64,000 nt of DNA, from the NCBI RefSeq assembly GCF_001314995.1, contig NZ_CP012938.1, forward strand, positions 2,108,001-2,172,000. Reading direction: 5' to 3'. The translations under genes were made by a program, and so were the position numbers. Shown here in pieces: positions 44,687 through 54,179 of this stretch (position 1 is the first letter of the stretch; every line of letters starts with the position of its first letter). The notes beneath the pieces were generated by a model. The model was not told the DNA's origin and did no database searches. It saw only the letters and a program-made list of their open reading frames with translations. Source of the DNA: Bacteroides ovatus. Its GTDB lineage: Bacteria; Bacteroidota; Bacteroidia; Bacteroidales; Bacteroidaceae.

Positions 44687-47600
44687 ATGAGTTTAGCCAA
44701 ATATTCATTAGATAATACGAAAATCATCTATTTCTTTCTTGCTGTATTGCTGATTGGGGGAATCACTTCCTTCGGCAAGCTGGGTAAGAAAGAGGATGCT
44801 CCTTTCGTCATAAAGTCGGCGGTTATTATGACCCGCTATCCGGGTGCCGAACCGGCAGAAGTGGAGCGGTTGATTACCGAGCCTATCTCTCGTGAGATTC
44901 AAAGTATGAGCGGTGTGTACAAGATAAAATCGGAATCGATGTACGGGCTCTCAAAAATCACATTCGAGTTGCAACCTTCCTTGTCGGCAAGCTCCATTCC
45001 GCAGAAGTGGGATGAGTTGCGACGGAAGGTGCTAAATATACAGCCACAGTTGCCGAGCGGTGCTTCCGCACCGACGGTTTCCGATGATTTCGGCGACGTG
45101 TTCGGTATCTATTACGGTCTGACGGCGGACGACGGTTACACATACGAAGAGATGCGCAACTGGGCGGAACGGATCAAGACGCAGGTAGTGACGGCGGACG
45201 GGGTGATGAAAGTCGCCCTATTCGGGACGCAGACGGAGGTAGTCAATATTTTTATTTCCACCAATAAGCTCGTAGGTATGGGCATCGACCCGAAACAGCT
45301 TGCCAGTCTGTTGCAATCGCAGAACCAGATTATTAATACCGGAGAAATCCGTACCGGCGAACAACAGCTCCGGGTGACTGCCAACGGTATGTATACCACC
45401 GTAGACGATATCCGTAACCAGGTGATTACCACCCAAGCCGGACAGGTGAAACTGGGCGATATCGCCGTCATCGAAAAAGGGTACATGGACCCTCCATCCA
45501 ACATCATGCACGTGAACGGCAAACGTGCCATCGGCATCGGCGTCTCCACCGACCCGCAACGGGACGTGGTGCAGACGGGCAAGAACGTGAAAGCCAAACT
45601 GGACGAATTGTTGCCACTGATGCCTGTGGGACTGGAACTGCAAAGCCTGTATCTAGAGAACGAAATTGCCAACGAAGCCAACAACGGATTTATCATCAAT
45701 CTGATCGAATCGATTCTGATTGTTATTGTGATTATCATGTTGGTGATGGGTTTGCGCGCAGGTATGCTGATCGGCTCGTCACTGATTTTCTCTATTGGCG
45801 GCACATTGCTTATCATGTCTTTCTTCGGTGTCGGGCTGAACCGTACTTCGTTGGCGGGATTTATCATCGCCATGGGGATGCTGGTGGATAACGCCATCGT
45901 GGTGACAGACAATGCACAGATTGCCATCGCCCGCGGAGTAGACCGGCGGAAAGCGCTGATAGACGGAGCAACCGGTCCGCAATGGGGATTGCTCGGAGCT
46001 ACGTTCATCGCTATCTGTTCGTTCCTCCCGCTCTACCTTGCTCCTTCTGCCGTGGCGGAAATCGTGAAACCGCTTTTTGTGGTGCTTGCCATCTCGCTGG
46101 GATTGAGCTGGGTGCTCGCGCTGACGCAGACCACCGTTTTCGGTAATTTCATTCTGAAAGCGAAGGCAAAGGACGGCACGAAAGACCCGTATGACAAACC
46201 GTTCTATCACAAATTCGCCTCCATCCTCCGCACGCTGATTCGCAGAAAAACATTGACACTGGGTTCGATGGTAGTGCTCTTTGTTGCTTCGCTGGTTATC
46301 ATGGGAATGATGCCGCAAAACTTCTTCCCTTCTCTCGATAAGCCTTATTTCCGGGCGGACGTGTTTTATCCCGACGGGTATAGCATCAATGATGTAGTGA
46401 AAGAGATGAAATCCGTGGAAGAGCATCTGGCAAAGCAGCCGGAAGTGAAGAAAGTATCGATCACCTTCGGCAGCACGCCGTTAAGGTATTATCTGGCTTC
46501 TACTTCGGTGGGGCCGAAACCGAATTTTGCCAATGTATTGGTTGAATTGACGGACAGTAAATATACAAAAGAGTATGAAGAAGATTTCGACGCGTACATG
46601 AAGGCGAATTATCCGAATGCGATTACCCGCACCAGTCTGTTTAAACTGTCGCCTGCGGTGGATGCCGCTATCGAAATCGGGTTTATCGGTCCGAATGTGG
46701 ACACGCTTGTGGCGCTCACCAACCAGGCTTTAGAGATTATGCACCGGAATCCGGATTTAATCAATGTGCGCAATTCGTGGGGAAATAAAGTTCCTGTATG
46801 GAAGCCTGTATATAGTCCCGAACGGGCGCAACCGTTAGGGGTATCGCGTCAGGGAATGGCACAAAGTATCCAGATCGGAACCACAGGTATGACGCTTGGA
46901 GAGTACCGGCAGGGCGATCAGGTGCTTCCTATCTTATTGAAGGATAACACGGTGGATTCGTTCCGCATCAATGACCTGCGCACGTTGCCCGTGTTCGGCA
47001 CGGGGAATGAAACGACCAGTCTGGAACAGGTGGTATCGGAATTTGATTTCCAATATCGTTTCTCGAATGTGAAGGATTACAACCGGCAAATGGTGATGAT
47101 GGCGCAATGCGATCCGCGTCGCGGAGTGAATGCGATTGCTGCTTTCAATGAGGTTTGGCCGCTGGTGCAGAAAGAGATTAAAGTGCCGGAGGGGTATACG
47201 ATGAAGTATTTCGGGGAACAGGAAAGTCAGGTGGAGTCTAACGAGGCGTTGGCCAAGAATTTACCGTTGACGTTCTTCCTGATGTTCGTCACGCTGTTGT
47301 TCCTGTTCAGGACGTATCGTAAGCCGACAGTGATCTTGTTGATGTTACCGCTTATTTTTATCGGTATCGTTTTGGGATTGGTGTTGCTAGGCAAGTCGTT
47401 CGACTTCTTCTCCATCCTTGGTTTGCTCGGACTAATTGGGATGAATATCAAAAATGCGATTGTACTGGTGGAACAGATTGATCTAGAGGCTAAAACGGGC
47501 AAAAAGCCGTTGGATGCTGTTGTCAGTGCTACAACGAGTCGTATTGTCCCCGTAGCAATGGCGTCCGGCACTACCATTCTGGGTATGTTGCCATTGTTGT

Positions 47601-47719
47601 TCGACGCGATGTTCGGCGGTATGGCGGCTACGATTATGGGAGGTCTGTTGGTGGCTTCGGCTCTGACATTGTTTGTTCTTCCGGTAGCTTATTGTGCCAT
47701 TCAGAGAATCAAAGGCTAA
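44687..47719 (+). CDS. RND efflux inner-membrane permease (HAE-1 type)
   Basis: 1010 aa with twelve expected membrane helices and two large periplasmic loops. The proton-relay region is GMLVDNAIVVTD with Asp401; the second acidic residue found in AcrB (VDD) is Asn here, as in many non-AcrB RND pumps. The C-terminal helix pair shows GLIGMNIKNAIVLVEQID. By family it is a drug/metabolite proton antiporter. Substrates are unknown. A 65-bp gap with small dyads separates it from the adaptor gene. Confidence 0.95.
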   Translation: MSLAKYSLDNTKIIYFFLAVLLIGGITSFGKLGKKEDAPFVIKSAVIMTRYPGAEPAEVERLITEPISREIQSMSGVYKIKSESMYGLSKITFELQPSLSASSIPQKWDELRRKVLNIQPQLPSGASAPTVSDDFGDVFGIYYGLTADDGYTYEEMRNWAERIKTQVVTADGVMKVALFGTQTEVVNIFISTNKLVGMGIDPKQLASLLQSQNQIINTGEIRTGEQQLRVTANGMYTTVDDIRNQVITTQAGQVKLGDIAVIEKGYMDPPSNIMHVNGKRAIGIGVSTDPQRDVVQTGKNVKAKLDELLPLMPVGLELQSLYLENEIANEANNGFIINLIESILIVIVIIMLVMGLRAGMLIGSSLIFSIGGTLLIMSFFGVGLNRTSLAGFIIAMGMLVDNAIVVTDNAQIAIARGVDRRKALIDGATGPQWGLLGATFIAICSFLPLYLAPSAVAEIVKPLFVVLAISLGLSWVLALTQTTVFGNFILKAKAKDGTKDPYDKPFYHKFASILRTLIRRKTLTLGSMVVLFVASLVIMGMMPQNFFPSLDKPYFRADVFYPDGYSINDVVKEMKSVEEHLAKQPEVKKVSITFGSTPLRYYLASTSVGPKPNFANVLVELTDSKYTKEYEEDFDAYMKANYPNAITRTSLFKLSPAVDAAIEIGFIGPNVDTLVALTNQALEIMHRNPDLINVRNSWGNKVPVWKPVYSPERAQPLGVSRQGMAQSIQIGTTGMTLGEYRQGDQVLPILLKDNTVDSFRINDLRTLPVFGTGNETTSLEQVVSEFDFQYRFSNVKDYNRQMVMMAQCDPRRGVNAIAAFNEVWPLVQKEIKVPEGYTMKYFGEQESQVESNEALAKNLPLTFFLMFVTLLFLFRTYRKPTVILLMLPLIFIGIVLGLVLLGKSFDFFSILGLLGLIGMNIKNAIVLVEQIDLEAKTGKKPLDAVVSATTSRIVPVAMASGTTILGMLPLLFDAMFGGMAATIMGGLLVASALTLFVLPVAYCAIQRIKG

Positions 47720-47767
47720 TTGCCTTCTCTTATATGAAACTTGAATTTATTGTATAGATTGAATAAA

Positions 47768-49039
47768 ATGAAAACTCAACTTATAACTCTGTCTCTGCTG
47801 TTCCTCGGTCTCACTGCCGGGGCACAGCAGCCCTATCTTAGCCGGGAAGCTTACCGGGATAAAGTGGAAGCTTACAGTCAAATTCTGAAGCAACAGAAAC
47901 TAAAGACGATGGCAAGTACGGAAGCACGGAAGATTGCTCACACGGGATTCTTGCCCAAAATTGATATCAATGCGGACGGGACCCTCAACATGAGCGACCT
48001 TAGCGCATGGAACGAACCGGTAGGCGAATACCGCAACCATACCTATCAAGGTGTATTTATCGTCTCGCAACCGTTGTACACGGGCGGAGCACTCAACGCC
48101 CAACACAAGATTGCCAAAGCGGATGAAAGGCTGAATCAACTAAATGAGGAGCTTACCATCGACCAGATTCATTATCAGAGCGATGCGGTTTACTGGAATG
48201 CTTCTGCTTCACAGGCTATGTTGCAGGCGGCGGACAAGTATCAAAGTATTGTGAAGCAACAGTATGACATCATTCAGGATCGTTTTAACGACGGTATGAT
48301 TAGTCGCACGGACTTATTAATGATTTCCACCCGGTTGAAAGAAGCGGAATTGCAATATATCAAGGCGCGTCAGAACTATACGCTGGCGCTGCAAAAGCTG
48401 AATATCCTGATGGGAGAAGATCCGAACAATCCCGTAGACAGTCTGTACACGATTGACACGGCTTCCGCTCCGGTGCAGATCCTTTCTCTGGAGAATGTAC
48501 TGCAACGTCGCGCGGATTATGAAAGTACGGAGGTGAATATCATGAAAGGTCAGGCGCAACGCAAAGCGGCTCTTAGCCAGTTCAACCCGCAATTGAATAT
48601 GTATTTCAGCGGCGGATGGGCTACAGCAACACCTAACCTCGGTTATGATGTTTCTTTCAATCCCATCGTCGGCATTAACCTGAATATACCGATCTTCCGT
48701 TGGGGAGCCCGGTTCAAAACAAACCGTCAGCAGAAAGCGTATATCGGCATACAGAAACTGCAACAAAGTTATGTGACGGATAATATCAACGAGGAACTTT
48801 CTGCCGCCCTGACCAAACTGACGGAAACGGAATATCAAGTGAAAACCGCCAAAGAGACTATGAGTCTGGCTAATGAAAATCTTGATTTGGTTTCTTTCTC
48901 GTATAATGAGGGAAAGGCAAATATGGTGGATGTGCTCTCCGCGCAATTGTCATGGACACAGGCGCACACTAATCTGATTAATGCGTATCTGTCGGAAAAG
49001 ATGGCGGTAGCGGAATACAGAAAGGTTATCAGTGAATAA
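47768..49039 (+). CDS. TolC-family outer-membrane efflux protein
   Basis: 423 aa from MKTQLITLSLLFLGLTAGAQ, which forms a signal peptide. A longer frame begins 27 bp upstream. The two long helical repeats typical of TolC are visible (ISRTDLLMISTRLKEAELQYI and TETEYQVKTAKETMSLANENL, then EGKANMVDVLSAQLSW). It completes the tripartite pump. It is last gene of the operon, followed by a terminator. Confidence 0.95.
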   Translation: MKTQLITLSLLFLGLTAGAQQPYLSREAYRDKVEAYSQILKQQKLKTMASTEARKIAHTGFLPKIDINADGTLNMSDLSAWNEPVGEYRNHTYQGVFIVSQPLYTGGALNAQHKIAKADERLNQLNEELTIDQIHYQSDAVYWNASASQAMLQAADKYQSIVKQQYDIIQDRFNDGMISRTDLLMISTRLKEAELQYIKARQNYTLALQKLNILMGEDPNNPVDSLYTIDTASAPVQILSLENVLQRRADYESTEVNIMKGQAQRKAALSQFNPQLNMYFSGGWATATPNLGYDVSFNPIVGINLNIPIFRWGARFKTNRQQKAYIGIQKLQQSYVTDNINEELSAALTKLTETEYQVKTAKETMSLANENLDLVSFSYNEGKANMVDVLSAQLSWTQAHTNLINAYLSEKMAVAEYRKVISE

Positions 49040-49087
49040 ATTTAGAAACAAAAGAAACTTGTTCACAAAGTCTTAGTCTTATAAAAG

Positions 49088-49136
49088 AAATCGTCCTGTT
49101 ATCACGTAACCGTGAAACAGGACGATTTCTTTTTAT
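49088..49136 (+). terminator. Terminator of the efflux operon
   Basis: AAATCGTCCTGT and ACAGGACGATTT form a perfect 12-bp stem followed by TTTTT. Confidence 0.85.
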
Positions 49137-49146
49137 ATCATAAGGA

Positions 49147-49488
49147 CTACAAAATACCGTTTTGCTTCAGGATATCTTCTATTTCCTTATCTGTGATATT
49201 TGCACGTTCTGACTTATCATAAATAGTGAGCAATTTTATCTCTGTATCTATTTCTGTCCAGATTATCGTATAGGTTATCACCCGTGCACCTCCACTTTTA
49301 CCTTTATTTTTCGAAGTTATCGCTATACGTATTTTACGAAGATTATTGCCCAAACTGACTCCTTGTTCAGGATTTAATAACAAATCATTTCCAAAATTCC
49401 TAAGATCTTCTTTCAACGATTTATACCGTTTTGACAAATGCTTCATTTCCCTTAAAAATTCGAGGGTAACGCTTATTCTATATTTCAT
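49147..49488 (-). CDS. RelE/ParE-family toxin
   Basis: 113 aa from MKYRISVTLEFLREMKHLSKRYKSL. Four upstream residues are possible, but this start matches family N-termini. The core GVSLGNNLRKIRIAITSKNKGKSGGARVITY and the C-terminal IKLLTIYDKSERANITDKEI are typical of RelE-type mRNA endoribonucleases. It lies directly after and overlaps its antitoxin gene by 11 bp. Confidence 0.88.
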   Translation of the reverse strand: MKYRISVTLEFLREMKHLSKRYKSLKEDLRNFGNDLLLNPEQGVSLGNNLRKIRIAITSKNKGKSGGARVITYTIIWTEIDTEIKLLTIYDKSERANITDKEIEDILKQNGIL

Positions 49489-49741
49489 TAAGGGCATCAT
49501 CTAATGACTTAAACTCCAACTTACCCTCCAGATTCAGTTTCAGTTCCTTACACGCCTGATCTAAGCTTGCCAGAATCTCCGCCTTTGTCTGGTAGGGAGC
49601 TGCTTCCTCTGCGACAACATTCGTTTGCTCTTCTTCACAACTCAACATCGATTTCACTCTCCGCAGAATAGCGACATCATCCACATCCAGAATCCGCCGA
49701 ATCAGTTCGTTCTTTTCGGCTTCCAATGACATTGCACTCAT
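49478..49741 (-). CDS. Antitoxin of the RelE-type pair
   Basis: 87 aa from MSAMSLEAEKNELIRRILD. The ATG nine codons earlier sits about where transcription should begin (7 bp after the -7 box at 49774-49781), so the later start is preferred. The first helix region LEAEKNELIRRILDVDDVAILRRV resembles other Bacteroides RelE-partner antitoxins. The C-terminal part (LKLNLEGKLEFKSLDDALNEI) probably wraps the toxin. It is expected to repress its own promoter. Confidence 0.8.
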   Translation of the reverse strand: MSAMSLEAEKNELIRRILDVDDVAILRRVKSMLSCEEEQTNVVAEEAAPYQTKAEILASLDQACKELKLNLEGKLEFKSLDDALNEI

Positions 49742-49773
49742 ACGCTTGCTATTTTTACTGTTATACATTCACA

Positions 49774-49781
49774 CAAAGATA
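49774..49781 (-). promoter_or_regulatory. Predicted -7 box of the toxin-antitoxin operon
   Basis: The - strand reads TATCTTTG, 33 bp before the preferred antitoxin start. Confidence 0.55.
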
Positions 49782-49844
49782 ACGCTATCAAACGAATCTT
49801 CCAAGTGTGAATGTATAAAAAGTCTTTTTCAGGCAGGAATTATC

Positions 49845-51080
49845 TTACGCAAGGAAGGAGATCAACACACCCGCAGCTACGGCAGAACCGATTACTCCAG
49901 AGATGTTGCTTGCCATGCAATACTGCAATACGTGATTCTTCGGATCGTATTTCAAAGCAATCTCATTGGCTACACGGCTCGCCATCGGAACGGCACTCAA
50001 ACCAGTGGCGCCGATAAGCGGATTGATTTTTTTCTTCGAGAAGAGATTTACCAGCTTCACAAAGAAAATACCACCGGTTATAGAAAGTGCAAATGCAAGG
50101 AATCCACCGATCACAATACCGATTGTTGTCCAGTTGAGGAATGCTTCGGCTGTCATCGTTGCTCCTACGGACAGTCCGAGGAAGATGGTGGCAGCATTCA
50201 TGATACTATTGGAAGCGGCATCGAACAAGCGGAATGTGTTGGTTCCGATTTCTTTCACCAGATTACCAAACATCAACATACCCACCAAAGGCACTGCACT
50301 TGGCACGAAGAGGGCAACAATAGTAGTTACCACGATCGGGAAGATAATCTTCAACACACGCAGGTTCTTGATTTCAGTCTTCGAAGGGTACTTCTTTTCC
50401 TGTTCTTTCATGTTGATGCTCAACTCTTTCTTCGTACAGAACAGTTTCACTACCAGCGGAATAATCACCGGAACGAGCGCCATATACGAATAAGCGGCAA
50501 TGGCAATCGGGCCCAGCAAATGCGGCGCCAGTTTGATGGTGGTAAAGATAGCTGTCGGACCATCCGCGCCACCGATAATGCCCAGAGAAGCGGCTTCCTG
50601 TGGGGTGAATCCCATCAGGATGGCTACCAGCAATACGGTAAAGATACCCAACTGTGCAGCTGCACCGAATATAGAAAGATGCAGGTTACGCAACATCGGC
50701 CCGAAGTCCGTCAGCGCACCGACACCCATAAAGATGATCGGAGGCAGGAAACCAGTTTTAATCAACATATAGTAGATGAAGTTCATGATTCCCAGTTCGT
50801 GGGCAATGTCATGCAAAGGCATTTCCCAGATGTTCTTCAACACTCCGTTTACCATCACCATACCATTTTCGTCGGCCTGAATCACGCCCATATCTCCTCC
50901 GGGGAAGTTGGCTAGCAACACACCGAAAGCGATGGGGACAAGCAGCAACGGCTCGTACTGTTTCTTAATACCCAAATAGAGCAGAACGAACGCGATGGCA
51001 TACATTATCAGGAACTGCGGTTCGGCAATGATATTGCTGAACGCAGTCATGTCATATAAGTTCTCAAATATTTCGTTCAT
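49845..51080 (-). CDS. oadB: Na+-translocating oxaloacetate decarboxylase beta subunit
   Basis: 411 aa multi-helix membrane protein homologous to the MmdB in this window, with GGADGPTAIFTTIKLAPHL and GATGLSAVPMASRVA. Its start overlaps the oadA stop by 1 bp (TAATG), so translation is coupled. It couples carboxybiotin decarboxylation to Na+ export. Confidence 0.95.
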   Translation of the reverse strand: MNEIFENLYDMTAFSNIIAEPQFLIMYAIAFVLLYLGIKKQYEPLLLVPIAFGVLLANFPGGDMGVIQADENGMVMVNGVLKNIWEMPLHDIAHELGIMNFIYYMLIKTGFLPPIIFMGVGALTDFGPMLRNLHLSIFGAAAQLGIFTVLLVAILMGFTPQEAASLGIIGGADGPTAIFTTIKLAPHLLGPIAIAAYSYMALVPVIIPLVVKLFCTKKELSINMKEQEKKYPSKTEIKNLRVLKIIFPIVVTTIVALFVPSAVPLVGMLMFGNLVKEIGTNTFRLFDAASNSIMNAATIFLGLSVGATMTAEAFLNWTTIGIVIGGFLAFALSITGGIFFVKLVNLFSKKKINPLIGATGLSAVPMASRVANEIALKYDPKNHVLQYCMASNISGVIGSAVAAGVLISFLA

Positions 51081-52915
51081 TATCCTATCTTCATTAATAC
51101 GTCATCTTCTGAAACAGCATCTCCCGGGTTGACACAGATAGCAGTCACTGTACCGCCAAACTCTGCACGGATGGCATTGTAGGTCTTCATCGCTTCTACA
51201 TAGCAGATTACATCACCTTCTTTCACAGTGTCACCTACTTGCAAAGGAGTTTCCTGCGCACCTTTCACTAAGAAGAACTTGCCTTCCAACGGAGAAAGTA
51301 CTTCTTTACCCTCTCCTGCCGGAGCAGCGGCAGCACCCGCAGGAGCAGCAGGTAGTTCGGTATCACCGTATGCTACCGTCACACGATAGGCCTGTCCGTC
51401 CACTTGTACGGTCAGTGTCTTCGGTTTGGCATCTTCTTCCGGAGATTTATCTTTTTCGGCACGACGTTTGACCACGTCTTCCAGGAAGTCTTCTTTTGCT
51501 TTGCCACTCTTGTAAGCCTCATATTGAGCCGGGTGCATAGCATATTCGAAGAGTTCTTCGTCGTCCTGTCCTACTTCCCATTTGTTCTCTTTCATCAGTT
51601 TGCGATATTTGTCGAGGGCATCGGGATAGTTATTCTGCGGATCACCTTCGAAGAACTTACGGCCTTCACGTTCTGCCTTTTCAATGATTTCGGGAGCAAG
51701 TTTGCCCGGCAGACGTCCGGCTTTACCCAGAATCATATCCCAGATATCATCGGCAATCATTCCCCAACGTTCTTTTCCTTTTTCCATAGCCATCACATTC
51801 ATCATGGCGAGGTTCTTCACGTATTGGCTGAACGGAGTCACCAATGGAGGATAACCGACACGAGGCCATACGTAAGCTACTTCATCAAAGAGCTTGATGA
51901 GCAACTGGTCTTGCGTCATAAACGGCAGATTGTGTTTTGCCTTATATTTATTGATTGATTCCAGATTGGATTCGAGATCGGCCATCAAACTACCCATCAT
52001 ACCGCCGGGAAGTCCGGGAGCAATCAGCAAGGAGTTCATCAGGCGGTTTTTCGGGCTGATATACAAGCCGAGGAAGTCGTCCATAAATTCCTGAATCATG
52101 CCGCGCACTTTCATGTAGGCTTCCATATTGATTTCGGGCACTTGATATCCGGCGTCTTTCAGCATTGCCTGCACGCTAAGCAAGTCAGCGTGGCCTGTTC
52201 CCCAGGATAGCGGTTCCATGCCTACGTCGATGTAGTCACAACCGGCTTCACATACTTCGAGGATGCTTGCCATATTGAATCCGGGACCTGCATGACTGTG
52301 ATACTGAACGGGGATTTCGGGATGTGCCGCCTTGATATTTGCTACAATCTTACCTAACGATACGGGACGACCGATACCTGCCATGTCTTTGATACAGATT
52401 TCGTCTGCTCCCAGTTTGATGAGTTCCAGCGCCATATTGGTGTAATACTCTACGGTATGGATAGGCGAATGAGTGATGCAAAGCGAGCATTGCGAAATCA
52501 TGCCTGCTTCCTTTGCGTATGTGATGGAAGGAGCGATGTTACGCACGTCGTTCAATCCGCAGAACGTACGGGTAATGTCTGTTCCTTGTGCTTTCTTTAC
52601 TTTGTAGAATAATTTGCGGACGTCTGCCGGAACGGGGCTCATACGGAGTCCGTTCAGTGCGCGGTCGAGCATGTGGGTTTGAATACCGGCTTCGTGGAAC
52701 GGTTTTGTCCATTCGCGTACCGCTTTATTCGGGTTTTCACCAAACAATAAATTTACCTGTTCAAAACCTCCGCCGTTTGTTTCTACGCGGGCAAAACAGC
52801 CCATTTCAATGATGGCAGGAGCTACCTTTACGAGTTGGTCTACACGAGGTACGTATTTTCCGGCAGATTGCCACATATCTCGGAAAACCAAACTAAACTT
52901 TACTTCTCTTTTCAT
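51080..52915 (-). CDS. oadA: Oxaloacetate decarboxylase alpha-type carboxyltransferase with biotin domain
   Basis: 611 aa. The N-terminal TIM-barrel carboxyltransferase shows SLVFRDMWQSAGKY and the metal site QYHSHAGPGFN. A PYC/OadA helical domain is followed by an Ala/Pro-rich linker (residues about 525-545) and a biotinyl domain. Biotin should attach to Lys577, but the motif is EAMKT, not EAMKM. It moves CO2 from oxaloacetate to biotin, giving pyruvate. Confidence 0.92.
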   Translation of the reverse strand: MKREVKFSLVFRDMWQSAGKYVPRVDQLVKVAPAIIEMGCFARVETNGGGFEQVNLLFGENPNKAVREWTKPFHEAGIQTHMLDRALNGLRMSPVPADVRKLFYKVKKAQGTDITRTFCGLNDVRNIAPSITYAKEAGMISQCSLCITHSPIHTVEYYTNMALELIKLGADEICIKDMAGIGRPVSLGKIVANIKAAHPEIPVQYHSHAGPGFNMASILEVCEAGCDYIDVGMEPLSWGTGHADLLSVQAMLKDAGYQVPEINMEAYMKVRGMIQEFMDDFLGLYISPKNRLMNSLLIAPGLPGGMMGSLMADLESNLESINKYKAKHNLPFMTQDQLLIKLFDEVAYVWPRVGYPPLVTPFSQYVKNLAMMNVMAMEKGKERWGMIADDIWDMILGKAGRLPGKLAPEIIEKAEREGRKFFEGDPQNNYPDALDKYRKLMKENKWEVGQDDEELFEYAMHPAQYEAYKSGKAKEDFLEDVVKRRAEKDKSPEEDAKPKTLTVQVDGQAYRVTVAYGDTELPAAPAGAAAAPAGEGKEVLSPLEGKFFLVKGAQETPLQVGDTVKEGDVICYVEAMKTYNAIRAEFGGTVTAICVNPGDAVSEDDVLMKIG

Positions 52916-52941
52916 GTCTTTCAGTGATATTCTTTATAGAT

Positions 52942-53202
52942 TTATAATTTTTCTACTTTTGTGATTTTTCCTTTACCTTGTGTCACCACATTTACAGCAG
53001 CTGTAATGGCGGCTAAGATGTTTCCCGGAACAGGGGCAGGACCTTGCGATGCTTCCCGCTTCACAGGAACCACTTCTTCAGGAGCATACTTGTTGACTAA
53101 TGTAATCAACAACTTACCTAAATAAATCACAATCAGCAGAATAACAAACACGGTAGCCATTCCGACCACCATCAGCAGGATCGCTGTTTCGATATTTTCC
53201 AT
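52942..53202 (-). CDS. oadG: Oxaloacetate decarboxylase gamma-type subunit
   Basis: 86 aa: one membrane helix (LLMVVGMATVFVILLIVIYLG) followed by a soluble tail with a basic C-terminal stretch, the OadG layout. It anchors the alpha subunit to the beta subunit. It is first gene of the operon, 26 bp before oadA. Confidence 0.88.
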   Translation of the reverse strand: MENIETAILLMVVGMATVFVILLIVIYLGKLLITLVNKYAPEEVVPVKREASQGPAPVPGNILAAITAAVNVVTQGKGKITKVEKL

Positions 53203-53488
53203 ATAATAAACTATTAGTATTTTAAGTTGTTCGTCTAAAAAGCGTCCGAAAATACCAAATTTTTATTATAAAATAAATTAAGAAAGGAATATAATGTATA
53301 AAAACGTCATTTCTCTGATTGGAAAACTGGGGAAGTTTATGATTTATAATTTATGATTTATGATTTAGCGTGCCATCCACATCTAAACTAAATTCCTATT
53401 TATCTTATTTACTATCTGCTTCTATTGCACAACCCAAATAGTAAATGGTAAATAGTCCAATAGTAAATCGTCCTATCTATCGTTCCTA
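53203..53488. other. AT-rich upstream region of the oadGAB operon
   Basis: It holds TTATGATTTATAATTTATGA-type repeats near 53338-53372 and words ATTTACTAT/ATAGTAAAT in inverted orientation (53408-53470). No gene is supported. No clear -7 box for oadG was identified. Confidence 0.5.
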
Positions 53489-53531
53489 CAAAAAAAATGT
53501 GAGAGAAAGCCCCTCAACTTTCTCTCACATT
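53489..53531 (-). terminator. Orphan strong - strand terminator
   Basis: AATGTGAGAGAAAG and CTTTCTCTCACATT form a perfect 14-bp stem with an 8-nt loop. The - strand T-tract is at least seven. No - strand gene ends here, which implies a non-coding transcript from the region up to 54140. Confidence 0.8.
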
Positions 53532-53830
53532 CTGATAAAACAATTATTAAATAAAAATACTCAATGATAGACCGGTTCAGCCCTTTTCTGGTTTCAGACT
53601 CTCTTAACCTACTATTAAACTACCAGATAAAACCGGTCTTGTTAAACCTCTCATGGGCCATCACGGCTTTCATTCTTTTAATTAGCGTAGCAGTCTAGTT
53701 GAAAAACCCTTTTTTTAAGCCAACTAAGTCTGTTTAATCGGAAAAAACAAGCTTCTAAAGCTCATATCACGTCCGATGAGGGAATCTTTCCGGCTTACGT
53801 TTGTGGCAGGAATAATTCATCTGCCGCTGT
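53532..53830 (-). ncRNA. Candidate - strand small RNA with AACCGGTCT hairpin
   Basis: AGACCGGTT (53569-53577) pairs with AACCGGTCT (53631-53639), with an inner CTGGT/ACCAG pair. The region ends in the orphan terminator. The promoter was not identified and the 5' limit is a guess. Confidence 0.35.
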
Positions 53831-53832
53831 CT

Positions 53833-53974
53833 ATTGTTTGCTTTGAGCCCTAGTTTGCATTTCTTTTAAAACATTGTTTGTTTTGGGTTAAATTTAAATT
53901 TTATAAAAAGCATCTATTGTTTGTTTTGAGTTTAGCTTGTAATTCTCTATAAAACATCTATTGTTTGTTCTGAA
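53833..53974. repeat. Four ATTGTTTGTTTTGAG repeats about 42 bp apart
   Basis: Copies start at 53833, 53873, 53916 and 53960 (intervals 40, 43, 44), each followed at a distance by TAAAAC-type sequence. The rest of the stretch to 54140 is AT-rich with no gene seen. Confidence 0.65.
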
Positions 53975-54140
53975 TCCCGGCCTTATTTCTGCCGGATAAT
54001 TTCTAATTTCTTCTACAACATTTAATCTTCTAATCAATTCTACCGTTTTCTTCAAATATCATTAAATAGCTCTTATATTAGAAAGAGAAGCATCCGTTGT
54101 TTTTTTACCAAGAAAAAATGAAGAAAATTTGAAGAAAAAC

Positions 54141-54179
54141 AAAAAAGCCTCTTCTGACTATCCAGAAGAGGCTTTTTTT
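54141..54179 (-). terminator. Terminator of the sigma/anti-sigma operon
   Basis: AAAAAAGCCTCTTC pairs with GAAGAGGCTTTTTT. The stop codon of the anti-sigma gene lies at its 5' side. Confidence 0.85.

Noticed and set aside
49746-50915. 389-aa + strand open frame opposite oadB
   Set aside because: Antisense shadow rich in His, Gln and Arg, typical of reversed membrane-protein codons.
53532-53830. 6S RNA
   Set aside because: The hairpin and size are suggestive, but no large central bubble with closing stem could be laid out by eye.
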